A stretch of DNA of 15,360 nt, from the NCBI GenBank assembly GCA_016763255.1, contig JAESUA010000148.1, forward strand, positions 1 to 15,360. The letters are read 5' to 3'. This document shows, one piece after another, positions 1 to 8,776 of the stretch. The stretch's first letter is position 1. Every line of letters starts with the position of its first letter. Below the pieces are notes generated by a model. That model saw only the letters and a list, made by a program, of their open reading frames with translations. It was not told where the DNA came from and searched no databases. The stretch is from Magnetovibrio sp. (GTDB lineage Bacteria > Pseudomonadota > Alphaproteobacteria > Rhodospirillales > Magnetovibrionaceae). A program made the translations under genes and the position numbers.

Positions 1-789
1 GACAAACTGGGCCAGCCGATGGTCAATTTAGGCCTGCAGCGCGATTGGGGTGACGTCAATTTGTTTGTCATGCCGTATTTTCGTGAACGTACCTTTGCCG
101 GAAGTGACGGACGGTTGCGCGGCGCGACCCCGGTCGACACCGATCAAACGGTTTATGAATCCGGCCGTGAACAATGGCACCCGGACGTAGCGGTGCGCTA
201 CGCCACCGTGATCGGTGATTGGGATTTGGGCTTGGCCCATTTTCGCGGCACCAGCCGTGAACCGCGTTTTGTCAAAGGATCAGATTCCGGCGGCGATGAG
301 GTGTTTGTTGCGCACTATGACCTCATTGATCAGACCAGCATCGATGCCCAGGTGACCATCGACGAATGGCTGTTGAAAATGGAAGGCTTTTACCGCTCCG
401 GCCATGGCGACGGATTTGGGGCAATGTCTTTGGGATTTGAGTATACGTTTTTCGGTGTGGTCAACGACGCCGGGGATTTGGGCTTGTTGGCCGAATACCA
501 CAACGAGGATCGCGGCGCGGGTGCCCCGGCAACGCAGATGGATGACGACATATTTTTGGGTGCACGCATAACCTTGAACGACGTCGAAGACACCAGCTTT
601 TTGGCGGGTCTGATTGTTGATCGCAACACCCAGGCAACCTCGTTCAGCGTCGAAGCCTCGCGTCGCCTCACCGATAGCCTGAGTGTGGAAATCGAAGGCC
701 GTTCAAGCGCCGGTTTGACCACCGCCGATCCGTCATACGGCGCGCGCCAGGATCATCATATTCAAATTCGGTTGTCGTATTATATGTAG
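1..789 (+). CDS. Outer-membrane beta-barrel protein, C-terminal part (5' truncated)
   Basis: The reading frame is open from the first base, so the gene begins before the window. The first ATG, at base 19, is unlikely to be the true start. The 262 visible residues alternate polar and hydrophobic positions in short segments separated by acidic, Gly-rich turns, as in transmembrane beta-strands. Examples are WDLGLAHFRG, LGLLAEYHN, FLGARITLND and SFSVEASRRL. The last segment, HIQIRLSYYM, resembles the C-terminal beta-signal recognised by the barrel assembly machinery, although the protein ends in Met after two Tyr rather than in Phe. I recognise it only as the kind of conserved hypothetical barrel found in Rhodospirillales and cannot assign a substrate. 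It meets the minus-strand dehydrogenase gene tail to tail with no base between the two stop codons. Confidence 0.7.
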   Translation, partial: DKLGQPMVNLGLQRDWGDVNLFVMPYFRERTFAGSDGRLRGATPVDTDQTVYESGREQWHPDVAVRYATVIGDWDLGLAHFRGTSREPRFVKGSDSGGDEVFVAHYDLIDQTSIDAQVTIDEWLLKMEGFYRSGHGDGFGAMSLGFEYTFFGVVNDAGDLGLLAEYHNEDRGAGAPATQMDDDIFLGARITLNDVEDTSFLAGLIVDRNTQATSFSVEASRRLTDSLSVEIEGRSSAGLTTADPSYGARQDHHIQIRLSYYM

Positions 790-1722
790 TCAGTAACCCT
801 GATTCAGATCCACCAAATTGTCCGGGGTATTGCCGTCCTCAAAATCGCGCAAGGCTTCGGCGATGACTTCACTCGAAGACATGGGCGTGGTCAGGCTGGC
901 GATGTGCGGGGTGATGAAGACGTTGTCCATGGTCCAGTATAGGTGGTCGTTGGACAGCGGTTCTTCATTGAAGACGTCGAGGGCTGCGGCGTTGAGCTGA
1001 CCATCGTTCAGCGCCGCGATCAGATCGTCGTCGATGATGGTGGGGCCACGCCCGGCATTGATAAAATACGCGCCTGACGGCAGATGAGAAAGGCTGGCCT
1101 TGTTGATGATGCCCCGGGTGGCCTTGGTCAGCGGCAACAGGTTCACCAAGATATCGCACTGGCTTAAAAATGCTTCAAGCTGATCATCACCGGCAAATGA
1201 ATTCAGGCCCGGCAGTTCTTTGGCCGTGCGGCTCCAGCCGCTGATATTTTCAAAGCCCAACATCAATAACGCATGTGCGACGTTCTGTCCCAACTCACCC
1301 AGACCAAGAATACCAACGCGGCGTTTTTTGGTGTTGGCGTTGGCATGTTGAGCCCAGTTGCGCTCGCGCTGTTGGCGGGCATAAACGTGCATGTCACGAT
1401 GGAAATGCAAAACCCAATGCACCACGTATTCGACCATGCCGGAACTGAGCAACGGATCGACCAAGCGCACCAAGGGCACAGCCTTTGGCAGGCTAACATC
1501 TTGCAACAAGGCATCAACCCCGGCGCCGAGATTGAAGATGCCTTTGAGGTTGGCGAATGTGGCCAGCAGGCCCGGTTCGGGCTTCCACACCAGGGCGTAA
1601 TTAATAGTGTCTTTATCGACCTCATCTTCACCCCACACAAACAAATCGGCTTCGGGCAAATGGCGGCGCAGGGCTTTGCGCCATGGGGTGGCGTCATCGG
1701 GGCTGATAAAGACCAAATTCAT
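790..1722 (-). CDS. ghrA: Glyoxylate/hydroxypyruvate reductase A-like D-2-hydroxyacid dehydrogenase
   Basis: 310 residues, the usual length for GhrA-type enzymes of the D-isomer-specific 2-hydroxyacid dehydrogenase family, which reduce glyoxylate or hydroxypyruvate with NAD(P)H in the cytoplasm. The Rossmann motif GLGELG lies at about residues 140-145. The catalytic triad of the family is visible: Arg225 in INAGRGPTIID, Glu253/254 in FNEEPL and His273 in ITPHIAS. The short N-terminal half with NLGAGVDALL fits the GhrA branch rather than SerA or PdxB. The ATG start overlaps the TGA stop of yejF (ATGA), so translation is probably coupled and this is the last gene of the yej operon. The substrate is inferred from family resemblance; another small 2-ketoacid is possible. 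Confidence 0.88.
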   Translation of the reverse strand: MNLVFISPDDATPWRKALRRHLPEADLFVWGEDEVDKDTINYALVWKPEPGLLATFANLKGIFNLGAGVDALLQDVSLPKAVPLVRLVDPLLSSGMVEYVVHWVLHFHRDMHVYARQQRERNWAQHANANTKKRRVGILGLGELGQNVAHALLMLGFENISGWSRTAKELPGLNSFAGDDQLEAFLSQCDILVNLLPLTKATRGIINKASLSHLPSGAYFINAGRGPTIIDDDLIAALNDGQLNAAALDVFNEEPLSNDHLYWTMDNVFITPHIASLTTPMSSSEVIAEALRDFEDGNTPDNLVDLNQGY

Positions 1723-3344
1723 ATGCCCACAACTCCACTTTCGTCGGCCTCGATGTTGAACGCCGCCCTCATCAGTGCTTGGGTATAGGGCTGGCGCGGA
1801 TTGTCAAAAATCATGTCCGCCGGGCCTTGTTCGACGACCCGGCCTTTTTGCATCACCATCACGTCATGGGCCAGGGCGCGTACGACTTTCAAATCATGGC
1901 TGATGAACAGGTAGGTGAGGTCGTGTTTCTTTTGCAGATCGCGCAACAGCTCGACAATTTGTGCCTGCACCGAAACATCCAGCGCGCTGGTCGGCTCATC
2001 CAAGATGATCAGTTGAGGTGTAAGCACCAGGGCGCGGGCGATGGAAATGCGCTGGCGTTGGCCACCGGAAAATTCGTGGGGATAGCGGTCCATCATGTCG
2101 GCATCTAAGCCGACTTCGGCCAATACGTCGCTGACCCGTTCACGGCGCTCTCCATCTGTGTTGGCGAGGCCGTGGACCTCCAAACCTTCACCGATGATTT
2201 GCGCCACCGACATGCGTGGGCTTAAAGAGCCAAATGGATCTTGGAAAACGATCTGCATTTCTTTGCGCAATGGCCGCACGGCGGAAGCCTTGAGACCTTC
2301 GATCGAACGCTGCTTAAAGGTGATCGATCCGGTCGAACGTTCGAGGCGCAACAGGGCGCGCGCCAGGGTCGATTTTCCCGATCCGCTTTCACCGACAATG
2401 CCCAGGGTGTGGCCTTTTTTCACCACCAGATCGACCCCGTCGACGGCTTTAACGTGATCAACGGTGCGCCGGATGAAACCTTTCTTAATGGGGAACCAGA
2501 CCTTCAATTCTTTTGCACTCATGATCGCCGGGGCGTCAGGCGTGCCCGGCTCGGGCCGGCCTTTGGGTTCGGAGGCCAGCAGGCGTTGGGTATAGTGGTG
2601 CTGCGGATTGGCGAAGATTTCCTGGGTCTCACCTTCTTCGACCAGCAGCCCGCCTTGCATCACATAGGCGCGATCAGCGATGCGCCGCACGATGCCCAGA
2701 TCGTGGGTGATGAACAAAATGCCCAAGCCCATTTTTTCTTGTAAGTCGGCGAGCAGTTTCAACAATTGCGCCTGGATGGTGACGTCCACCGCGGTGGTCG
2801 GTTCATCGGCGATCAAAAGGTCGGGTTCATTGGCCAGGGCCATGGCGATCATCACGCGCTGCTGCTGGCCGCCGGAAAATTCATGGGGCAAGTTTTTCAG
2901 CCGTGAGATCTGTCCTTCCAGGCCCACCAGATGCATCAGTTCTTCGACCCGTTGCCGCACGTCGGATTTGCTGACGGCGTGATGGATGGTGATGATTTCG
3001 GCGATTTGTTGACCGATGCAGTGCAGCGGGTTGAGGCTGTTGAGCGGTTCTTGAAAAACCATCGAAATATCTTGACCGCGCAAAGAGCGCATCACCGTTT
3101 CGGGCGCGCCCATCAATTCTTCGCCCTTAAATTTGACCGATCCCGATGGGTGTTTGGCCAATGGATAGGGCAGCAGTTGCATGATCGAAAGGGCGCTCAC
3201 CGATTTGCCCGAACCACTTTCGCCGACCAACGCTACGGTTTCGCCCTTGTCGACATAAAATGATACCCCGCGCACCGCTTTGACGGCGCGTTCGCCTTCG
3301 CCGAAGGTGACTGAGAGGTCTTTAACATCAAGTAGGCGGCTCAT
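1719..3344 (-). CDS. yejF: Peptide ABC transporter, fused double ATP-binding subunit YejF
   Basis: 541 residues holding two complete ABC ATPase domains in tandem, as in YejF (E. coli about 529 residues), which powers uptake of oligopeptides and microcin C. Domain 1 has Walker A GESGSGKS at 41-48, Q-loop Gln98, signature SGGQQQR at 157-163, Walker B LLIADE at 176-181 and switch His214. Domain 2 has Walker A GESGSGKS at 318-325, Q-loop Gln368, signature SGGQRQR at 426-432, Walker B LIILDE at 445-450 and His483. Both sites look competent. A linker of about 60 residues with the OppD/DppD-type ending ([11 protein letters not shown]) separates them. The ATG overlaps the TGA of yejE by four bases and the stop overlaps the ghrA start in the same way. 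Cytoplasmic, bound to YejB and YejE. Confidence 0.95.
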   Translation of the reverse strand: MSRLLDVKDLSVTFGEGERAVKAVRGVSFYVDKGETVALVGESGSGKSVSALSIMQLLPYPLAKHPSGSVKFKGEELMGAPETVMRSLRGQDISMVFQEPLNSLNPLHCIGQQIAEIITIHHAVSKSDVRQRVEELMHLVGLEGQISRLKNLPHEFSGGQQQRVMIAMALANEPDLLIADEPTTAVDVTIQAQLLKLLADLQEKMGLGILFITHDLGIVRRIADRAYVMQGGLLVEEGETQEIFANPQHHYTQRLLASEPKGRPEPGTPDAPAIMSAKELKVWFPIKKGFIRRTVDHVKAVDGVDLVVKKGHTLGIVGESGSGKSTLARALLRLERSTGSITFKQRSIEGLKASAVRPLRKEMQIVFQDPFGSLSPRMSVAQIIGEGLEVHGLANTDGERRERVSDVLAEVGLDADMMDRYPHEFSGGQRQRISIARALVLTPQLIILDEPTSALDVSVQAQIVELLRDLQKKHDLTYLFISHDLKVVRALAHDVMVMQKGRVVEQGPADMIFDNPRQPYTQALMRAAFNIEADESGVVGI

Positions 3345-4408
3345 GAGCGAAACACCTTGCGCGGATCAAACGCATCGCGCACCGCTTCGCCGATGAATAC
3401 CAGCAAGGTCAGCATAATCGAAATCACCAAAAACGAAGTCAGCCCCAGCCATGGAGCGTGCAGGTTGGCTTTGCCCTGGTTGAGCATTTCACCCAGTGAC
3501 GCAGAACCCGGCGGCAATCCAAAACCGAGGAAATCCAAACCGGTTAACACGGTGATGGAGCCGGACATGATGAACGGTAAAAAAGTGATGGTCGCCACCG
3601 TGGCATTGGGCAGAATGTGGCGAAACATGATCTTGGCGTTGGACACGCCCAGGGCCCGGGCGGCGCGCACATAATCAAAATTTCTAGTTTTCAAAAATTC
3701 TGCGCGTACAACACCGACCAAGGCGGTCCAACTGAACAACAACATCAAACCTAACAACCACCAAAAATTGGGTTCGATGATCGAGGCCATGATGATCAAC
3801 AAAAACAGCATCGGCAACCCGGCCCAAATTTCGATGGCGCGCTGAAACAACAAATCGGTGAGGCCGCCGAAATATCCCTGCACCGCGCCCGCTGCGACGC
3901 CGATGATGGAACTGACGATGGTTAGTATCAAACCAAACAAAACCGAGATGCGAAAGCCGTAGATCAAGCGTGCCACCACGTCGCGGCCTTGATCGTCGGT
4001 GCCGAGATAATTGAGCGTATCGGGCGGGCTGGGTGCCGGTTGGGAGAGAGCGTAGTTTAAGGTGTCGTAGGAAAAACGCACCGGCGGCCAGATGATCCAG
4101 CCTTTCTCTTCGATCATTTCTTGGACTTCAGGATCGGCGTATTCGGTCGGCGTTTCCAAAAATCCACCGAAGGTGGTTTCTGGGTAATCGACAAAAATCG
4201 GGCTGTACAGCTGGCCCTCATAGCTCATCAAGATGGGCCGGTCGTTGGCGATGCCTTCTGCAAACATGCTGGTGACAAACAGAAATAGAAAAATCCACAA
4301 GGACCAATAGCCGCGTCGATTGGCTTTGAAATTGTCGATGCGCCGACGGTTGATGGGCGAGATTGACAGGCCGCAAAATTGTTCTGTTGAAGAAGAAGCC
4401 ATGCTCAA
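3341..4408 (-). CDS. yejE: Peptide ABC transporter permease YejE
   Basis: 355 residues, an inner-membrane permease of the DppC/OppC type. The N-terminal cytoplasmic segment carries the YejE-typical RRGYWSLWIF entry into the first membrane helix (about 35-50), followed by a periplasmic domain of roughly 85 residues. The DppC-family signature LGTDDQGRDV (135-144) precedes the five-helix core. The EAA loop that docks on the ATPase is visible in FDYVRAARALGVS and the following IMFRHILPNA (about 244-269). The ending GEAVRDAFDPR matches E. coli YejE closely from memory. It pairs with YejB to form the pore. The start ATG overlaps the yejB stop (ATGA) and the stop overlaps the yejF start, implying one transcript and coupled translation. 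A second ATG two codons downstream is a less likely start. Confidence 0.95.
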   Translation of the reverse strand: MSMASSSTEQFCGLSISPINRRRIDNFKANRRGYWSLWIFLFLFVTSMFAEGIANDRPILMSYEGQLYSPIFVDYPETTFGGFLETPTEYADPEVQEMIEEKGWIIWPPVRFSYDTLNYALSQPAPSPPDTLNYLGTDDQGRDVVARLIYGFRISVLFGLILTIVSSIIGVAAGAVQGYFGGLTDLLFQRAIEIWAGLPMLFLLIIMASIIEPNFWWLLGLMLLFSWTALVGVVRAEFLKTRNFDYVRAARALGVSNAKIMFRHILPNATVATITFLPFIMSGSITVLTGLDFLGFGLPPGSASLGEMLNQGKANLHAPWLGLTSFLVISIMLTLLVFIGEAVRDAFDPRKVFRS

Positions 4409-5520
4409 TGCTCCACCTTCTCAAAATCGATCCGTGGATCGATGATGTGATACATCACATCGCCGATGATGCCCATGATCAGACCCAACAGGGTGAAGAA
4501 AAACATCGATGCAAACATCACCGGATAGTCGCGTTTGATGACCGCCTCAAAGCCCAGCAGACCTAGGCCATCGATGGAAAAAATCACCTCGATCAATAAT
4601 GATCCGGTGAACAAGATACCGATGAAAGCGCTGGGGAAACCGGCGACCACAATCAACATGGCGTTGCGAAATACATGTTTGTACATCACCCGGCGTTCAC
4701 TTAAGCCCTTGGCCCGCGCGGTCATGACGTATTGTTTGTTGATTTCTTCGAGATACGAATTTTTGGTCAGCATGGCGAGACTGGCGAAACCGCCGATCAC
4801 CAACGCCCCCACCGGCAACACCATGTGCCATAAATAATCGGTCAGCTTGCCCCAGCTCGTTAGATCGGCCCAATTGTCTGAGGTCAGGCCGCGCAATGGG
4901 AACCAATCAAGATAACGCCCGCCGGCAAATACGATGATCAAGATGATGGCGAATAAAAAGCTTGGGATGGCATTGCCGACAATCACCACCGACGAGGTCA
5001 CAATGTCAAAACGTGAACCATCTTTAAGCGCCTTCATAATGCCCAAGGGGATGGAGATGATGTAGACCAAGATGGTGGTCCACAGGCCCAGTGAAATCGA
5101 CACCGGCATCTTGTCGAGCACCAGATCGATCACCGCGCGGTCGCGAAAATAACTGTCGCCGAAATCGAACACCATATAGTTTTTCATCATCATCCAAAAA
5201 CGTTCATGGGCGGGCTTGTCAAAACCGTACATTTTTTCGATTTGGGCGATGAATTCCGGGTCCAGTCCTTGGGCGCCACGGTATTTGCTTTGCTGGCCAT
5301 TGCCCGTTTGCAATGCAGTCTTGCCGCCACCGACAGCCGTCTCACCTTGGCCGGACCCTGCGATGCGCGCCGTGGCGCTGACGTCGAGACCTTGAACCTT
5401 GGCGATCATCTGCTCGACCGGTCCACCGGGGGCGGCCTGGATGATGGCAAAGTTGATCACCATGATCCCGAACAATGTCGGGACGATCAACAAAAGGCGA
5501 CGAAAGATGTATGCAAGCAT
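4405..5520 (-). CDS. yejB: Peptide ABC transporter permease YejB
   Basis: 371 residues, an inner-membrane permease of the DppB/OppB type. It opens with the family helix MLAYIFRRLLLIVPTLFGI and the APGGP motif (about 30-34). The YejB-specific periplasmic insertion lies at about 44-90, rich in Gly and Gln and ending in YRGAQGLDPE, which matches E. coli YejB from memory and separates it from plain DppB. The EAA loop reads YVMTARAKGLSERR followed by YKHVFRNA (about 264-287). It ends in DPRIDFE, as in the E. coli protein. The gene starts 8 bases after the yejA stop without a clear Shine-Dalgarno sequence, so re-initiation after yejA is likely. That matters because yejA contains a premature stop. 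Confidence 0.95.
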   Translation of the reverse strand: MLAYIFRRLLLIVPTLFGIMVINFAIIQAAPGGPVEQMIAKVQGLDVSATARIAGSGQGETAVGGGKTALQTGNGQQSKYRGAQGLDPEFIAQIEKMYGFDKPAHERFWMMMKNYMVFDFGDSYFRDRAVIDLVLDKMPVSISLGLWTTILVYIISIPLGIMKALKDGSRFDIVTSSVVIVGNAIPSFLFAIILIIVFAGGRYLDWFPLRGLTSDNWADLTSWGKLTDYLWHMVLPVGALVIGGFASLAMLTKNSYLEEINKQYVMTARAKGLSERRVMYKHVFRNAMLIVVAGFPSAFIGILFTGSLLIEVIFSIDGLGLLGFEAVIKRDYPVMFASMFFFTLLGLIMGIIGDVMYHIIDPRIDFEKVEH

Positions 5521-5528
5521 GGTGGGCG

Positions 5529-7370
5529 TTAATTTCCGTTTCGGGCCGCGTCTAGTTTTGCGGCCTTGGTTTCGTCATACCACCAGGTGCCGATCTGGCT
5601 GCCTTGCATCGGCACGATGGCTGGACGCGAAAATTTGTTCCAATAAACCAGGCGGTCGTAGGGAATGTGCCAGTGGGCAATGACGTAATGGCCCTGCACC
5701 AGGACGCGATCCAAGGCGCGTACCCGGGTGATCAGGTCTTCGCGGGTGGGCGCTGCGATCACTTGGGCGATCAGCTCATCGACCACCGCATCCTTGATGC
5801 CGATGACGTTGCGGCTGCCCGGGGTATCGGCGGCGTCGCTGCCCCAAAACCCCTGCTGCTCGTTGCCCGGCGACATGGACTGGCCCCAGCTTGATACGAT
5901 CATGTCAAAATCGAAACTGCGCATGCGCTCGATATATTGGGCGGCGTCGATGGTGCGCACCTTCATTTTAATGCCCAGGCGTTCCAAGGATTTGCCAAAC
6001 GGCAACACCACGCGTTCAAACGTTGGCTGGACTAGGATGATTTCAAAATTAAGCTTTTGGCCGGTGGTTTTGTTGACGCGGTCTTTGCCTTCGATCACCC
6101 AACCGGCTTCTTTGAGCAGCCGATCGGCAATTTTGAGATTGCTGCGAATGCGGCCGTCGCCTTTGGTGGCGGGGGGATTGTATGGGGCTGTGAACACATC
6201 GTCCGGAACGCGTCCGCGATAGGGCTCAAGGATTTTCAATTCAGCCGCATCGGGCAGCCCGGTGGCGGCCAATTCGGAGTTGTCGAAAAAGCTGCGTGAA
6301 CGGGTGTATTGACCATAAAACAGATTTTTGTTGGTCCACTCAAAATCAAACGCATAACTTAGGGCTTCGCGCACCCGATGGTCTTTGAAGATGTCACGGC
6401 GGGTGTTGAAGACGAAAGCCTGCATGCCTTGGGGGCGTTCGTGAGCGAGGGTTTCTTTGACCAATTGACCGTCTTTGACGGCGTCGATGTCATAGGCTGT
6501 GGCCCAGGTCTTGGAGATGTTTTCGAGACGAAAATCGACCGCCCCGCCTTTTTAGGCTTCGACCTGAATTTGGCCATCACGAAAATATTCATAGCGCATT
6601 TTGCCAAAATTATTATGCCCAACGTTGGCCGGCAGATCACGGCCCCAATAGTCTGCGATGCGCTCATAGGTGATCGAGCGCCCAGTCTCAAACTTGCCGA
6701 TTTTATAGGGCCCCGATCCCAGCGGTGGTTCCAAGGTGGTCTTGGAAAAATCGCGGCTTTGCCAGTAATGCTTGGGCAAAATGGCCAACTGCCCGAGAAT
6801 GAGGGGCAATTCACGATTTTCAGTGGTGGAAAATGTGAATTTCACGGATCGTTCGGATAGTACTTCAACCTTGGCCACGTCGGCGTAATAGAATTTATAC
6901 TGTGGTGCGCCTTTGTCGATCAGGGTTTCATAGGTCCATTTGACATCCGCGGCGGTGATCGGCATTCCGTCGTGCCATTTGGCTTCGGCTCGCAGGTTGA
7001 AGATCACCCAGGAGCGGTCTTCGGGCACCTCGATGCTTTGCGCCAGCACGCCGTATTGGGTAAACGCTTCGTCGGCAGACGAGGTCGTCAAGGTGTCGTA
7101 GATGTTGCCGATGCCATCGACCGTTTCGCCCTTGGAAATGAAGCCGTTGAAACTGTCGAAACTGCCAAAACTGGCAAAGCGGATGGTCCCGCCCTTGGGT
7201 GCATCCGGATTGACGTACTCAAAATATTTGAAATCCGCACCGTATTTGGGGCTTCCGTGCATGGCGATGGCGTGGGTTGGCTGCACCTCTTGCGCCATGG
7301 TGTTGAGGGGCACAAGTGCCGCGTACAGCACCGCAGAGACAGCGAACAAAGCAGATTTCAGGTTGGCCAT
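5529..7370 (-). pseudogene. yejA: Periplasmic peptide-binding protein YejA, interrupted by one in-frame TAA
   Basis: Read through, the frame spans 613 codons, the normal length for YejA (E. coli about 604). It is a family 5 extracellular solute-binding protein that delivers peptides to YejBEF. The signal peptide covers about residues 1-26 (MANLKSALFA... cut after TMA). The binding-protein core includes PDAPKGGTIRF, VIFNLRAEAKWHDG and LGSGPYKIG. Codon 273 (bases 6552-6554) is TAA, between QIQVEA and KGGAVDFRLEN. Homologues usually carry an aromatic here (EAFK). The frame is unchanged on both sides and the 340 codons after it look normal, including ERPQGMQAFVFNTRRDIF and VREALSYAFD. No indel is involved. 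This is a recent nonsense mutation, a base-call or assembly error, or a readthrough site. A GGGGAG ribosome binding site lies 5 bases before the ATG. Confidence 0.88.
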
Positions 7371-7375
7371 GGAAG

Positions 7376-7381
7376 CTCCCC
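7376..7381 (-). promoter_or_regulatory. Shine-Dalgarno sequence of yejA
   Basis: GGGGAG on the minus strand, 5 bases before the yejA ATG. It is one of the clearest ribosome binding sites in the window and confirms the start at 7370. The 93-base gap upstream (7371-7463) separates yejA from the diguanylate cyclase stop and may carry the operon's own promoter, but I see no convincing -35/-10 pair in it. Confidence 0.65.
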
Positions 7382-7463
7382 GTAGTGTGTTTTTTGATCA
7401 TGGACCGAAGGTCTCTTTGAATGTGCCCTCTGATTGTGGCCGGATCAAGGAGTTGTTCGGGGA

Positions 7464-8750
7464 TTAATCTGCTTTGCCTTTGAGGTCCTTATAGAATTTG
7501 AAGTTATTGCGGCCTTCATCCTTGACCGCGTACATGGCTTCATCGGCGGTCCGCGCCAGATCGTCCATGGTCTCGCCGTCATCGGGAAAAATCGAAATGC
7601 CGATGGAGGCCCCAACGTTGGCAATCTTGCCACACGGTACCAAAATGTCTTGCGCGACCTTGGCGAGGACCTTTTGAGCCACCACCGCGGCGCTGTCGGC
7701 ATGATCGAGGTTTTCCAGGATGGCGACGAACTCATCGCCGCCAAAGCGCGCCACGGTATCCGATTTGCGCACACAACTGAGCATGCGCTCGGCCACGGTT
7801 TTGAGCACCACATCGCCCGCATCGTGGCCCAATTGGTCGTTGATGGGCTTAAATTTATCCAAATCGACGAACATCAATGCCAAGGGCTTGCCGGATCTGC
7901 GGGCGCGATGAATCGCGCGCTCGACGCGTTCGATATATAAATTGCGATTGGGCAGGTCGGTCAATGAGTCGTGGTGGGCAAGGTGCTGGATTTTGTCCAA
8001 GGCTTTCTTGCGTTCGGTGATGTCGCGGATCACCCCGGTGAACAGGCGTTGGGTGCCTTCCATCATCTCGGTGACCGTCAATTCGATGGGAAACACCGCG
8101 CCGTTGGCATGCTGGCCTTCAAATTCTTTGGAGTTGTTGACCAGGTCTGATTGGCCGGTTTTAACATAGCGATCCAGATAGCTGTCATGGTGGTCGGCGT
8201 ATTGGGAGGGCATCAGCATCTTGATGTTATGCCCCAACACTAGATTTTTGGGGTAGCCAAACATGCGTTCGCCGGCGGCGTTGATGGACTGCACGTTGCC
8301 CTTTTGATCAATCGTGAGAATGGCGTCACGCACCGTGCCCAAAACGTTGCCCAAGCGCTGTTCGCGCTTGCGCGCGTCTTGGGAGGCGCGAATGTAGTTT
8401 GAAATGTCGCGGCACTCGACCATGTAAATTTCGCCGTCGCCGCTTTGCGTCAAGGCGCGCACGCGCATCAAAACGTCGATGGGCATGGCGTTGATGGGCC
8501 GCAGTTTGAGCGGCACACCGGCCTCTTCTTCGGCGAACGCATCAATTCCCAGCGCGATCAGCTCGGCATAGTCGGCATGGATGAATTCAGCCAATTCATG
8601 GCCCAGCAATGCGGTTTCATCTGGTGCGCACAACATCTCCACCCCGGCGGGGTTGATGTATTTTAGGCGACCGTCTTCAAGCACGCACACCAAATTGGAG
8701 ATGGCGCGCAACAACTCGGAATCGAAAATATTCCGTACTTTTTGATCCAC
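7464..8750 (-). CDS. PAS-PAS-GGDEF diguanylate cyclase (possible haem-PAS sensor)
   Basis: 428 residues with no membrane helix, so probably cytosolic. PAS domain 1 covers about residues 10-122 and PAS domain 2 about 130-248, followed by a GGDEF domain at about 255-422. The active-site motif ARFGGDEFVAI is intact (GGDEF at 337-341). The inhibitory I-site RxxD (RKSD, 328-331) sits five residues before it, so active c-di-GMP synthesis with product inhibition is expected. There is no EAL domain. PAS 2 resembles the FixL oxygen-sensing PAS: GYPKNLVLGHNIKMLMP, HHDSYLDRY and LFTGVIRDITERK. His188 falls where FixL has its haem-ligand histidine. The start is GTG, chosen because a GGGGGAG ribosome binding site stands 6 bases before it and the frame begins there. 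It lies 26 bases after hisN and is probably co-transcribed with it. Confidence 0.92.
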   Translation of the reverse strand: MDQKVRNIFDSELLRAISNLVCVLEDGRLKYINPAGVEMLCAPDETALLGHELAEFIHADYAELIALGIDAFAEEEAGVPLKLRPINAMPIDVLMRVRALTQSGDGEIYMVECRDISNYIRASQDARKREQRLGNVLGTVRDAILTIDQKGNVQSINAAGERMFGYPKNLVLGHNIKMLMPSQYADHHDSYLDRYVKTGQSDLVNNSKEFEGQHANGAVFPIELTVTEMMEGTQRLFTGVIRDITERKKALDKIQHLAHHDSLTDLPNRNLYIERVERAIHRARRSGKPLALMFVDLDKFKPINDQLGHDAGDVVLKTVAERMLSCVRKSDTVARFGGDEFVAILENLDHADSAAVVAQKVLAKVAQDILVPCGKIANVGASIGISIFPDDGETMDDLARTADEAMYAVKDEGRNNFKFYKDLKGKAD

Positions 8751-8756
8751 TGTTGT

Positions 8757-8763
8757 CTCCCCC
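8757..8763 (-). promoter_or_regulatory. Shine-Dalgarno sequence fixing the GTG start of the diguanylate cyclase
   Basis: On the minus strand the run GGGGGAG ends 6 bases before the GTG at 8750. It sits in the 26-base gap after the hisN stop and is the reason for choosing GTG over an internal start. Confidence 0.65.
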
Positions 8764-8776
8764 CCGGGAGTTGCAT

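Noticed and set aside
6359..6814. Frameshift as the cause of the yejA interruption
   Set aside because: The codon phase before and after the TAA is the same, so a single stop codon explains the break; the other frame gives no binding-protein sequence.
7398..7425. Small hairpin GACC-TTC-GGTC as a terminator between the cyclase and yejA
   Set aside because: The stem is only four pairs and no U-run follows it on the minus strand.
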